The position numbers and the translations under genes are program-made. From Intrasporangiaceae bacterium (GTDB lineage: Bacteria; Actinomycetota; Actinomycetes; Actinomycetales; Dermatophilaceae): a stretch of DNA of 48,481 nucleotides. Of the stretch, positions 36,594-45,400 are shown one piece after another. Every line of letters begins with the position of its first letter. The first letter of the stretch is position 1. The notes under the pieces are model-generated. The model saw only the letters and a list, made by a program, of their open reading frames with translations. It was not told the DNA's origin and searched no databases. The DNA is taken from positions 1 through 48,481 of the forward strand of contig JAJPIW010000062.1 of the NCBI GenBank assembly GCA_021324575.1, written 5' to 3'.

Positions 36594-36599
36594 ACGGCG

Positions 36600-36605
36600 A
36601 CCCTA
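36600..36605 (-). promoter_or_regulatory. -10 element TAGGGT, leaderless promoter of the SHMT-like gene
   Basis: TAGGGT on the minus strand, 6 nt before the ATG at 36593; no ribosome site can fit between. Confidence 0.5.
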
Positions 36606-36628
36606 GTGAGGCGGTCCGCTGCGCGGAT

Positions 36629-36668
36629 GGAGGTGTTCGGACGCGCCCGGACGCGGCGGAACACCTCC
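36629..36668 (-). terminator. Hairpin downstream of ssrA
   Basis: GGAGGTGTTC / GAACACCTCC form a perfect 10-bp stem (11 with the next pair) around a 20-nt GC-rich loop, about 37 bp beyond the mature tmRNA 3' end. Confidence 0.6.
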
Positions 36669-36704
36669 AACCGCGTCGAACGAGCGTGATGTGGACCCCA
36701 CGGG

Positions 36705-37071
36705 TGGTGGAGGTGGCGGGAATTGAACCCGCGTCCATTGACGGGAAACCAGGGCTTCTCCGGGTGCAGTGCGCTATGGATTTTCTCGGCCCCAGCGCTC
36801 GCGCGCACACGTCCGCTGACAGGCCCAGTCGAGTAGGAGTCCCGCGTCGCCCCCCGACATGACGACGCAGCAAGTTCTCTAGCTGACGCCAGACACTGAG
36901 ACGAGAACTAGCTCAGGCTGACGGACTTCGGAGCTCGCTCAGGCGGCGAGGGCGAAGTCGGTGCGCTTGGAATTGGCACCTATTGTTTTGCTGGGAGCGT
37001 TGACGAGATAACCCAGCATCCTCGACCCGCTTCCCCTGACCAGCCGACCAATGTCGAAACCGATCACCCCC
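36705..37071 (-). ncRNA. ssrA: Transfer-messenger RNA (tmRNA)
   Basis: 367 nt. The 5' end GGGGGTGATCGGTTTCGACA and the 3' T-arm/acceptor (GTTCAATTCCCGCCACCTCCACCA-type end) pair as GGGGGTG / CACCTCC with an encoded CCA. The tag frame at 36939-36977 encodes ANSKRTDFALAA-stop, the usual actinobacterial degradation tag. It rescues ribosomes stalled on broken messages. It lies between the deacetylase gene and the SHMT-like gene on the same strand. Confidence 0.96.
36939..36977 (-). other. ssrA: tmRNA proteolysis-tag reading frame
   Basis: Thirteen codons, GCC to TGA, encoding ANSKRTDFALAA. The resume codon is GCC and the hydrophobic LAA end is the ClpXP-type degron. Confidence 0.93.
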
Positions 37072-37098
37072 GTGTTTGGGGGGTCCACATCACGCTGT

Positions 37099-37917
37099 TC
37101 AGTTGTCCTGCGTCGTCCAGACTATCGGCTCTGGCGTGCGGCGACCAACGCCGATTCCGTGGTCGCGCAACGGGATGGCTCGTATGCCGCGTGCTCGCCA
37201 GCTCGTGAGCAGCACCTCCGACGCCGCGAGCGTCGTGCGCCACGAACCCGTCGCGCTCGTCCGGTCGGTGTCGTGGAGGAGCACCGTCCCACCGGGGGCG
37301 AGCACCCGCTCGACCTTGCGGACCACACTGTCCGGGGTCGCCCGGCGCGACCAGTCCCGGCCCCACGTCGACCAGAGGACCGTCTGCAACCCGGCCGAGC
37401 GTGCGGCATACGCCCCTTCGGCCGTGAGCACCCCGTAGGGCGGCCGGTAGTAGCCCGGCGACCGACCGGTCGCCGCCTCGACCGCTTCGGCGGCCCGGGC
37501 CAGCTCCCCACGGATCCGGCCGGGCCGCTTGAGCGCCAGGCACTGGTGGTCCCAGCCGTGGATGGCGAGCTCGTGGCCACGGTCAGCCATCTCGCGGACG
37601 AGCGCGGCGTTATCGGTCACGTGGGCGCCGAGGAGGAAGAACGTGGCCCGGGTGTCGTGCCGGTCGAGCAGGTCGAGGAACGCCGGCGTGGAAGCGGGGT
37701 CGGGGCCGTCGTCATAGGTGAGGGCGACGGCATCGGAGTCACTCATCCCGGCCAGACCCGGCAACAGCAGGCGGCGGGCCGGCGCAACGGAGGTCAGTGC
37801 CGGGACGAGGTTGACGGCCGTCACGGCGAGCGGAGCAAGCAGTGCCAGTGGCCAGTACCGTTGCTGCGCAATGGGACTCACGCGGGGACTCACGCCAGGA
37901 CTCACGCCAGGGCTCAC
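37099..37917 (-). CDS. Polysaccharide deacetylase (NodB domain), membrane-anchored
   Basis: 272 residues. An N-terminal hydrophobic helix (YWPLALLAPLAVTAVNLV) anchors or exports it. The NodB domain has TYDDGPDP with the catalytic/metal Asp pair, HGWDH in place of the usual HSxxH, YYRPPYG and a final LLHD. It likely trims acetyl groups from cell-wall or extracellular glycans. The start is one of four in-phase GTG codons in a 12-bp repeat; the first (37917) overlaps the glycosyltransferase stop as GTGA. The pair is therefore an operon. Confidence 0.88.
   Translation of the reverse strand: MSPGVSPGVSPRVSPIAQQRYWPLALLAPLAVTAVNLVPALTSVAPARRLLLPGLAGMSDSDAVALTYDDGPDPASTPAFLDLLDRHDTRATFFLLGAHVTDNAALVREMADRGHELAIHGWDHQCLALKRPGRIRGELARAAEAVEAATGRSPGYYRPPYGVLTAEGAYAARSAGLQTVLWSTWGRDWSRRATPDSVVRKVERVLAPGGTVLLHDTDRTSATGSWRTTLAASEVLLTSWRARGIRAIPLRDHGIGVGRRTPEPIVWTTQDN
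37119..37124 (-). promoter_or_regulatory. Candidate -10 for ssrA
   Basis: TAGTCT on the minus strand, inside the last codons of the deacetylase gene, about 48 nt before the mature tmRNA 5' end. It would place the upstream arm of the bracketing repeat in the precursor. Confidence 0.35.
37870..37917 (-). repeat. Four 12-bp tandem repeats, each with a GTG start option
   Basis: Four successive 12-mers of the form GTGAGTCC(C/T)GGC encode VSPG-VSPG-VSPR-VSPI at the deacetylase N-terminus. The first contains both the upstream stop (TGA) and a GTG start. Gain or loss of a unit keeps the frame. Confidence 0.8.
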
Positions 37918-39077
37918 GCCGGCAGATCTCCGGTGATCCGCAGGATGGTGGTCGCGACGCAGGGCTGCAGGCGCAGGCCCTCCAAGGCCACGGCGCGTGC
38001 CGACACCACGTCCTGACAGCTTCCGAGGAGCCCCGCGAAGGCCACGACCAGGTCCGCGGGGCTCCTGGCCCACGGCGCAAGTCCGGCGTGGCTGAGCGCG
38101 ACGGCGTTGGTCTCGCCGTGACCGGGCAGGCAGCGGTAGCTGACGACCGGACACCCCGCGGCGAGCGCCTCCAGCGAGGTGCTGCCACCAGCGTTCTGGA
38201 CGACGGCGTCCACCGCCGCGAAGAGCGCCGGCATGTCCTCGACCCACCCGAGAGCCGTCAGACCGGGCTCACCCGCCAGGCGGTGTCGGAGGTGCTCGTT
38301 GTGGCCGCACAGGACGACGGGGTGACCCAGCCCCAGGTCGCGGAGGTCGTGGGCGGCGGCGACGAGCTCACCGACGCCCTCCGACCCGCCCGTGACGAGG
38401 ACCAACGGTCCCTCGAGGGGCAGCCCGAACCGCTCCCGATGGCGGGCCTGCTCAGCCCGACGAAGGCGCTCGCTGTCCGGGCCCGGCGCGACACCGAACC
38501 CGTCGCGGACCGCCGGCTGGATCACCTCGACGCCCGCCGCGCCGTGGGACCGGGCCTCGACGGCGGCCAGGTCGTGGATGGCCAGGTGCGCATCGACCCC
38601 GCCGTGGACCCACAGGGCGTGCACCGACATGTCGGTGAGGTAGGTGAAGACCGGCACCCGGACCTGGCCGGCGCGCCGCAGCTGGCCCAGGGTCTGGCTG
38701 GCCAGGGGGTGGGTCGAGACGATCGCGGCATACGACCCGGTGAGGGCCGCAGCGGTCCGACGTTCGGCGAAGTGGGCGATCCGCTCCACGAGGTGACCGA
38801 GGATCGAGTTGCCGCTCTCCAGCTGCCCGAGGAGCCATCGCCAGGAGGTGGGGACGGTTCGCAGCTGGAGGAAGTACGCAGCCTTGAGGAGTCGCCCGAG
38901 GCCACGCGGATAGAGCTCGATGATGTCGAGGCGGTCGGAGGTGACCCCGTGCTCAAGCAGACGGAGCCGGATCTCCCGGGCTGCTGCGTCGTGACCGGCG
39001 CCGAAGCTCCCGGAGATGACGGCGATCCGCGCCGTGGACGCGTCGGGGGACGACGTACCCGCAGCCCTGCGGCACAT
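37914..39077 (-). CDS. GT28-type glycosyltransferase (MGDG-synthase-like)
   Basis: 387 residues. The N-terminal domain begins IAVISGSFGAGHDAAAREI, the MGDG_synth motif (SxGxGHxxAA) of diacylglycerol/UDP-sugar glycosyltransferases, followed by YLTDMSVHALWVHGGVD. The C-terminal domain shows VLVTGGSEGVGEL, VLCGHNEHL and VVQNAGGSTSLEALAAGCPVVSY, the nucleotide-sugar site. The ATG at 39077 has GGAGGA 7 nt upstream and is preferred over a GTG seven codons earlier. It probably transfers a sugar to a lipid or envelope acceptor and is coupled to a polysaccharide deacetylase. Confidence 0.85.
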   Translation of the reverse strand: MCRRAAGTSSPDASTARIAVISGSFGAGHDAAAREIRLRLLEHGVTSDRLDIIELYPRGLGRLLKAAYFLQLRTVPTSWRWLLGQLESGNSILGHLVERIAHFAERRTAAALTGSYAAIVSTHPLASQTLGQLRRAGQVRVPVFTYLTDMSVHALWVHGGVDAHLAIHDLAAVEARSHGAAGVEVIQPAVRDGFGVAPGPDSERLRRAEQARHRERFGLPLEGPLVLVTGGSEGVGELVAAAHDLRDLGLGHPVVLCGHNEHLRHRLAGEPGLTALGWVEDMPALFAAVDAVVQNAGGSTSLEALAAGCPVVSYRCLPGHGETNAVALSHAGLAPWARSPADLVVAFAGLLGSCQDVVSARAVALEGLRLQPCVATTILRITGDLPA

Positions 39078-39277
39078 GCGCTCATCCTCCGGGTCCACGA
39101 TCGCGGAGAAGGAGAACCTGACTCCTCAAGACGCCGAGCTCCGCACTGCCGAACCAGCGTAGTGCCCGGCGATGGGTGGCCGCTGGGTTCCGGCGGGTTC
39201 GCCCGGCTGCGTTCATGGTTCGTTCAGGTTCATTGCCCGGCCCGAGAAGACGACCGCACGCCTCACGAAACCGGGAG

Positions 39278-39307
39278 TTGCGGACTCGCCGTCGATGGGT
39301 TTACAGT
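39278..39307 (+). promoter_or_regulatory. Promoter of the TetR/MFS unit
   Basis: -35 TTGCGG (39278-39283), 18-bp spacer, -10 TACAGT (39302-39307). The operator begins immediately downstream. The gap 39078-39277 shows no other feature I can support. Confidence 0.5.
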
Positions 39308-39338
39308 TCGATGAAACGAAACAGTTTCGTTCTATCGA
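39308..39338 (+). promoter_or_regulatory. 31-bp palindromic operator for the TetR regulator
   Basis: AACGAAAC-A-GTTTCGTT is flanked symmetrically by TCGAT-GA on the left and CT-ATCGA on the right, so the symmetry extends over 31 bp. It lies over the expected transcription start, 17 bp before the GTG of the TetR gene: classical autorepression geometry. Confidence 0.75.
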
Positions 39339-39355
39339 GATCCTGAGGAGAACCC

Positions 39356-39970
39356 GTGACCGCCACGACCACCGACCGGGCCAGCCGCCCCCGCGTCGAG
39401 GGCGACCGCGAGCAGGAGATCCTCGACGGCGTCATCGACCTGCTGATCGAGGTCGGCTACGACCGGCTCACCTTCGACACCCTCGCCGCCCACGTCCGGG
39501 CCAGCAAGGCCACGCTCTACCGCAAGTGGGAGAGCAAGCCCGAGCTGGTCATGGCGGCCGTGGAGCACCTCTTCCACAAGGCGACCGGCCCGCACGGCGA
39601 GTCCCCCGACACCGGCAGTCTCCTCGGCGACCTCGAGGCGGTGTTCTGCACGAGCGCCCCGATGCTCGACCAGCTGCCCGGCGTCCTCGCCGCGACCCTC
39701 CCGGCCCTGCACCGCGACCCCGAGCTCAAGGACCTGTTCGTGGACCGGTTCATCCGGCCCAAGACCGACAACCTGCTGCTCATGCTCGGCCGGGCCCAGA
39801 CCCGCGGCGAGCTCGGCCCCGACGCCGACCTTCGCACGCTCGCGTCGATCCTGCCCGCCATGAACTTCCACCGGGTCCTCGTCGAGGGCATCTGCCCCGA
39901 CGAGGCTTACGTCCGCAACGTCATCCACGAGGTCCTGCTCCCGGCCTGCCGGGCGACCCTGCGCGACTGA
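39356..39970 (+). CDS. TetR-family repressor of the adjacent MFS exporter
   Basis: 204 residues. HTH: EQEILDGVIDLLIEVGYDRLTFDTLAAHVRASKATLYRKWESKPELV. The C-terminal part matches TetR_C_16/AcrR-type ligand domains. The GTG at 39356 follows GAGGAGAA. It sits behind its own palindromic operator and before an MFS exporter gene on the same strand (214-bp gap, which holds only a weak CCGGGC/GCCCGG hairpin at 39993-40010). It probably represses both genes until a toxic ligand binds. Confidence 0.9.
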   Translation: MTATTTDRASRPRVEGDREQEILDGVIDLLIEVGYDRLTFDTLAAHVRASKATLYRKWESKPELVMAAVEHLFHKATGPHGESPDTGSLLGDLEAVFCTSAPMLDQLPGVLAATLPALHRDPELKDLFVDRFIRPKTDNLLLMLGRAQTRGELGPDADLRTLASILPAMNFHRVLVEGICPDEAYVRNVIHEVLLPACRATLRD

Positions 39971-40184
39971 CCGAGCAGACCAGACAACGCGACCGGGCAG
40001 CGGCGCCCGGCCACGCGGCACGTGCACGTCCCGCTCCACCAGCCCCGCAACGATCGCGGCATACACCCCCACAGTCCCCTCGGCGCAGCGCTGCCCGAGG
40101 CACGTCCCCCACGCCCAGAAGCGGCACATCCTTGCCCAAAAGGCATGCAGCACAGGGCAACTCACCTCATCCAAAGGAACCACC

Positions 40185-41741
40185 ATGTCGACTCTCGTCG
40201 AACCGGCACCGTCCCGGGATCTGTCCGAAGCAGCGCCCAGGTCGCGCGGCCTCCTCCTCGCGCTCATCGTCATCGCCAGCGCCCAGCTCATGATCGTCCT
40301 CGACGGCACGATCGTGAACATCGCCCTGCCCCACATCCAGACCGACCTCGGCTTCTCCGACGCAGGACGGCAGTGGGTCGTCACGGCATACGCCCTCGCC
40401 TTCGGCAGCCTGCTCATGCTCGGCGGCCGGCTCGGTGACCTCTTCGGTCGCCGCCGGATGTTCACCGTCGGCGTCATCGTCTTCGGTGCGGCCTCGCTCC
40501 TCGGGGGCCTCGCCCCGAACCAGGAGATCCTCCTCGTCGCCCGCGTCCTCCAGGGTGCCGGCGCCGCGCTGGCCTCCCCGGCGGCCCTCGCCCTGATCAA
40601 CACCACCTTCCCGGCCGGCAAGGAGCGCAACCGCGCGATGGCCGTGTATGCCGCGATGTCGGGTGCAGGTGCGGCCGTCGGCCTCATCCTCGGCGGCGTC
40701 CTCACCGAGGCGGACTGGCGCTGGACCTTCTTCATCAACGTCCCGATCGGCCTGCTCGTCGCCGCCCTCGCCCCGCGCGTCCTCGTCGAGTCCGAGGGCA
40801 GCGACGCCCGGCTCGACCTCGCCGGCGCCGCCACCGGCACCGCCGGCCTGTTCGGCATCGTCTACGGCCTCTCGCACGCAGCCCAGGTCGGCTCCACGTG
40901 GACCGACGCGCTCACCCTCGTACCGCTCCTCGGTGGCCTCGCCATGCTCGGTGTCTTCGTCCTCGTCGAGCAGCGGGCTGCGCACCCGCTCCTCCCGATG
41001 CGCATCCTCGCCGACCGCAACCGGGCCGTCTCGCTCTTCGCCATGCTCCTCGTCGGCGCCGGCATGTTCGCGATGTTCTTCTTCCTCGGCCTGTTCGTGC
41101 AGCAGGTCCTCGGCTACACCCCGGTCAAGTCCGGCCTGGCGTTCCTCCCGTTCAGCGCGGGCATGATCGTGTCGGCCGGCCTGGCCTCCGCGCTCGTCAG
41201 CCGGGTCGACCCGCGCTGGCTGGCCGGCCTCGGCGGCCTGCTCGCCGGTACCGGGATGTGGGGCTTCACCCACCTGTCGACGACCAGCTCGTATGCCGGT
41301 GGCCTCCTCCCGTGGATCGTCGTCCTCGCCCTCGGCATGGGCTTCCTGTTCATCCCGATGACCCTGACGGCGACGGCACGGATCGACGCGGCCGACTCCG
41401 GCGCGGCGGCGTCGGCGCTGAACACCGCCCAGCAGATCGGCGGCGCCGTCGGCATCGCCGGCCTGACCACCGCGTTCACCCACTTCGCGACCCAGAAGGG
41501 CACCGAGCTCGCCACCGCGTTCCAGGCCCAGGCCGCCCAGTCCGGTGTCACGCCCACCGCGGCCCAGCTCGCGGCCGCCAAGGCCCAGATCGCCGTCCAG
41601 GCCCAGACCTACGGCTCGACCCAGTCGTTCTGGTTCGCGGCCGGGATGATCCTCCTCGGCGGTCTCACCGCCCTGGCCATCCTCAACGTCAAGCACGAGG
41701 AGCTGGCGACCGACGGCCAGCAGGCCGTCCACGTCGGCTGA
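40185..41741 (+). CDS. MFS multidrug exporter, DHA2 (EmrB/QacA, 14-TM) type
   Basis: 518 residues. Motif C-like and family signatures are clear: SAQLMIVLDGTIVNIALPHIQ in helix 1, WVVTAYALAFGSLLMLGGRLGDLFGRRR (motif A) and RVLQGAGAALASPAALALI. About 14 hydrophobic segments are predicted, with a hydrophilic ~45-residue insertion (TQKGTELATAFQAQAAQSG region) before the last helix. AAAGGAACCACC precedes the ATG. It likely exports drugs or toxic metabolites by proton antiport, under the upstream TetR protein. A very strong terminator follows. Confidence 0.93.
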   Translation: MSTLVEPAPSRDLSEAAPRSRGLLLALIVIASAQLMIVLDGTIVNIALPHIQTDLGFSDAGRQWVVTAYALAFGSLLMLGGRLGDLFGRRRMFTVGVIVFGAASLLGGLAPNQEILLVARVLQGAGAALASPAALALINTTFPAGKERNRAMAVYAAMSGAGAAVGLILGGVLTEADWRWTFFINVPIGLLVAALAPRVLVESEGSDARLDLAGAATGTAGLFGIVYGLSHAAQVGSTWTDALTLVPLLGGLAMLGVFVLVEQRAAHPLLPMRILADRNRAVSLFAMLLVGAGMFAMFFFLGLFVQQVLGYTPVKSGLAFLPFSAGMIVSAGLASALVSRVDPRWLAGLGGLLAGTGMWGFTHLSTTSSYAGGLLPWIVVLALGMGFLFIPMTLTATARIDAADSGAAASALNTAQQIGGAVGIAGLTTAFTHFATQKGTELATAFQAQAAQSGVTPTAAQLAAAKAQIAVQAQTYGSTQSFWFAAGMILLGGLTALAILNVKHEELATDGQQAVHVG

Positions 41742-41796
41742 GCCACCCGGCATACGCCTGGGTCGGTCCACGACCGACCCGGCTCTCAACCGGCAC

Positions 41797-41840
41797 AAAT
41801 GCGTGGGGTCCGGAGAAATATCTCCGGACCCCACGCATTT
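41797..41840 (+). terminator. 20-bp perfect hairpin after the MFS gene
   Basis: Arms 41797-41816 and 41821-41840 pair perfectly with a 4-nt AATA loop; the arms end in AAAT/ATTT. One of the strongest intrinsic-terminator-like structures in the window. Confidence 0.88.
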
Positions 41841-41856
41841 CTCCATGCCCGATTGG

Positions 41857-41862
41857 GACACT
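41857..41862 (+). promoter_or_regulatory. Weak -10 element, leaderless lipoprotein gene
   Basis: GACACT lies 6 nt before the ATG at 41869. It matches the A and T of TANNNT but not the first T; no ribosome site is present. Confidence 0.3.
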
Positions 41863-41868
41863 TGACCG

Positions 41869-42312
41869 ATGGTGTGGGTTTCGTCGGCGCGGCCCGTGGT
41901 CGCCACCGTCGCGCTCCTTCTGGGAGCGCACGCGCTGAGCGGCTGCGCCAAGAGCTGCACCGCCGTCGGGGCGGAGGACGGGGTGGCACTGACGGCCGTG
42001 GGCTTCCCCGCCGACGCCGCCCTGAGCGTCAAGGTCTGCCGTGGTACGACCTGCGCGTCGACCCAGCTGGACCTCACCCAGAGCGACGCCGGGTTCGTTG
42101 CGCTGCGCCTGACCTCGACGACGGCCCAGGCGTTGCGGGTCAGCGTTCGAACGGCTGCCGGGCCCCCCGTCCTGGAGGGGGCCGCGATCTCCGTGGTGCC
42201 GGTCAAGATCCAGCCCAACGGGCCCGACTGTGATCCGACCGCCTACCAGGCGGGGATTCGGGTCTCGCCGACGGGCGTCGTCTCCAGCGCGCCCTCCACC
42301 GCACCCAGCTGA
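41869..42312 (+). CDS. Small secreted lipoprotein of unknown function
   Basis: 147 residues. The signal peptide ends in a lipobox LSGC (residues ~23-26), so the mature protein would be lipid-anchored outside the membrane. The rest is about 120 residues with five further Cys (KSC, KVC, TTC, PDC) and strands rich in Val/Ala/Thr, followed by a Ser/Pro/Ala tail. No family recognised. It is isolated between two terminators. Confidence 0.7.
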   Translation: MVWVSSARPVVATVALLLGAHALSGCAKSCTAVGAEDGVALTAVGFPADAALSVKVCRGTTCASTQLDLTQSDAGFVALRLTSTTAQALRVSVRTAAGPPVLEGAAISVVPVKIQPNGPDCDPTAYQAGIRVSPTGVVSSAPSTAPS

Positions 42313-42325
42313 CGCACGCCCGGCC

Positions 42326-42386
42326 CCCGAGACCCCGCCGAGCGGCATCCGGCCGGTCGTTCGTATGCCGGGACAACGGTCTCGGG
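42326..42386 (+). terminator. Nested hairpin after the lipoprotein gene
   Basis: Outer arms CCCGAGACC (42326-42334) and GGTCTCGGG (42378-42386) enclose inner arms CGGCAT and ATGCCG (42343-42348, 42365-42370); the inner right arm is part of a GTATGCCG copy. Confidence 0.5.
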
Positions 42387-42401
42387 TCTCGGGCACCTCA
42401 G

Positions 42402-42407
42402 TAGGGT
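42402..42407 (+). promoter_or_regulatory. -10 element TAGGGT of pyc
   Basis: TAGGGT 31 nt before the pyc ATG gives a short leader that includes the ribosome site GGGAGGAA. Confidence 0.4.
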
Positions 42408-42438
42408 TTCGGGGACGCCCCACACCCCGGGAGGAACC

Positions 42439-45400
42439 ATGTTCAAGAAGGTGCTGGTCGCCAACCGCGGCGAGATCGCCGTCCGTGCCTTCCGGGCCGC
42501 GACCGAGCTCGGCGCGAAGACGGTGGCGGTGTTCCCCTACGAGGACCGCAACTCCGAGCATCGGCTCAAGGCCGACGAGGCCTACCAGATCGGCGAGCAG
42601 GGGCACCCGGTCCGCGCCTACCTCGACCCGGCCGAGATCGTCCGGGTCGCCCTCGAGGCCGGCGCCGACGCCGTCTACCCCGGCTACGGCTTCCTCTCGG
42701 AGAACCCCGACCTCGCCGAGGCGTGCGACGCCGCCGGGGTGACCTTCGTCGGGCCTCCTGCGTCGGTCCTGCACCTCACGGGCAACAAGGCGCGCGCCAT
42801 CGCGGCGGCGCGCGAGGCCGGCTTGCCGACCCTGCGCTCGGTGCCACCGAGCACCGATGTCGACGAGCTGGTCCGCGGCGCGGAGCAGATCGGCTACCCG
42901 GTGTTCGTCAAGGCCGTCGCCGGTGGCGGGGGCCGCGGCATGCGCCGGGTCGAGACCCCCGACCAGCTGCGCGACTCGATCACCGTCGCCATGCGCGAGG
43001 CCGAGTCCGCCTTCGGTGATGCGACGGTGTTCATCGAGGAGGCCGTTGTCGACCCGCGGCACATCGAGGTGCAGATCCTCGCCGACGGGGTGGGCAACGT
43101 CATCCACCTCTACGAGCGGGACTGCTCGCTCCAGCGGCGCCACCAGAAGGTCATCGAGATCGCCCCGGCACCCAACCTCGACCCCGAGCTGCGGGCTCGG
43201 ATGTGCGCCGACGCCGTGGCCTTCGCCGAGACGATCGGCTACGTCAACGCCGGCACCGTCGAGTTCCTCCTCGACCCGTCCGGCCGCTACGTCTTCATCG
43301 AGATGAACCCGCGGATCCAGGTCGAGCACACGGTCACCGAGGAGATCACCGACGTCGACCTCGTCGGTTCCCAGCTGCGGATCGCCAGCGGCGAGACCCT
43401 CGCCGACCTCGGCCTGTCCCAGGACGCCATCCAGGTCCATGGCGCTGCTCTCCAATGCCGGATCACCACCGAGGACCCGGCCAACGAGTTCCGTCCCGAC
43501 ACGGGCCGGATCACCGTCTACCGGTCGGCCGGTGGCAGCGGCGTCCGCCTCGACGGCGGGACGATCTTCGTGGGGGCCGAGGTGAGCGCCCACTTCGACT
43601 CGATGCTCGTCAAGCTGACCTGTCGCGGGCGAGACTTCCCCAGCGCCGTCCGTCGCGCGCGTCGGGCGCTGGCCGAGTTCCGCGTCCGCGGCGTCACGAC
43701 GAACATCCCGTTCCTCCAGGCCGTCCTCAGCCAGCCCGACTTCCAGGCCGGCCGGGTGACGACGGCGTACATCGAGCAGCACCCCGAGCTGCGCAACCAG
43801 CGCACCCCCGCCGACCGCGGCACCAAGATCCTCACCTACCTGGCCGACGTGACGGTCAACCAGCCCAACGGACCGGCCACGACGCACGTCTCGGCCCGGA
43901 GCAAGCTGCCCGTCGTCGACCTCGACAGCGCTCCCCCGCCCGGCGCCCGAGACCGGCTGCTCCGACTCGGCCCGGCCGGCTTCGCCGCCGGGCTGCGGGC
44001 CCAGACCGGGGTCGGGGTCACCGACACGACCTTCCGCGACGCCCACCAGAGCCTGCTCGCCACCCGGGTCCGGACCCGCGACCTGCTGCACGTCGCCCCC
44101 TACGTCGCCCGGCTCACCCCGCAGCTGCTCAGCGTCGAGGCCTGGGGCGGCGCGACCTACGACGTGGCGCTGCGCTTCCTCTCCGAGGACCCGTGGGAGC
44201 GGCTCTCGGCCCTGCGGGCTGCGATGCCCAACCTGCCGATCCAGATGCTCCTGCGCGGACGCAACACGGTCGGCTACACGCCATACCCGACCAAGGTCAC
44301 CGACGTCTTCGTGCACGAGGCCGCCCGCTCCGGCATCGACATCTTCCGGATCTTCGACGCGCTCAACGACGTCGGCCAGATGCGGCCGGCGATCGAGGCG
44401 GTGCGTGACACCGGAACCGCGGTTGCGGAGGTCGCCCTCTGCTACACCGGCGACCTCACCAGCCCCAGCGAGACGCTCTACACCCTGGACTACTACCTGC
44501 GCCTCGCCGAGCAGGTCGTCGAGGCGGGCGCGCACGTCATCGCCATCAAGGACATGGCCGGCCTGCTCCGCGCCCCCGCCGCCCGGACCCTCGTCACCGC
44601 GCTGCGCGAGCGGTTCGACCAGCCGGTGCACCTCCACACCCACGACACCGCGGGCGGCCAGCTCGGCACCCTGCTCGCTGCGATCGACGCCGGCGTCGAC
44701 GCGGTCGACGCCGCCAGCGCCTCGATGTCCGGCACGACGAGCCAGCCGTCCCTCTCGGCCCTCGTCGCCGCCACCGACGGCAGCGCCCGCGAGACCGGAC
44801 TCGACCTGGCGGCGGTCTGCAGCCTCGAGCCGTACTGGGAAGCCGTCCGCGCGCTCTACCACCCGTTCGAGTCCGGGCTGCCCTCCCCCACCGGTCGGGT
44901 CTACCGCCACGAGATCCCCGGCGGCCAGCTCTCCAACCTGCGCCAGCAGGCGATCGCGCTCGGCCTCGGCGAGCGCTTCGAGCAGGTCGAGGACATGTAT
45001 GCCGCGGCCAACGACATCCTGGGCAACATCGTCAAGGTGACCCCGAGCAGCAAGGTCGTCGGCGATCTCGCCCTCGCCCTCGTCGGCGCCAAGGCCGACC
45101 CGGCCGACTTCGAGGCCAACCCCACGGCATACGACATCCCCGACTCGGTGATCGGGTTCCTCGGGGGCGAGCTCGGCGACCCGCCCGGCGGCTGGCCCGA
45201 GCCGTTCCGGACCAAGGCCCTCCAGGGACGCACGGTCAAACCGCGGCTCACCGAGCTGACCGAGGAGGAGGAGGCGGCCCTGGCGCGCGACCCGCGCCCG
45301 ACCCTCAACGCGCTGCTGTTCCCCGGACCGACCAAGGAGTTCACCGCGGCCCGGGAGAACTGGGGCGACCTGGCCGTCCTCGGCACCAAGGAGTTCCTCC

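Larger units (their letters stand above)
36683..37096. repeat. 17-bp inverted repeat bracketing ssrA
   Basis: AGCGTGATGTGGACCCC at 36683-36699 is exactly complementary to 37080-37096. The arms lie 5 bp outside the mature 3' end and 8 bp outside the mature 5' end of tmRNA, so in the precursor they would extend the acceptor stem. Confidence 0.85.

Noticed and set aside
36705-37071. ssrA as the attachment site of a genomic island
   Set aside because: No integrase gene and no direct repeat of the tmRNA 3' end were found; the flanking repeat is inverted.
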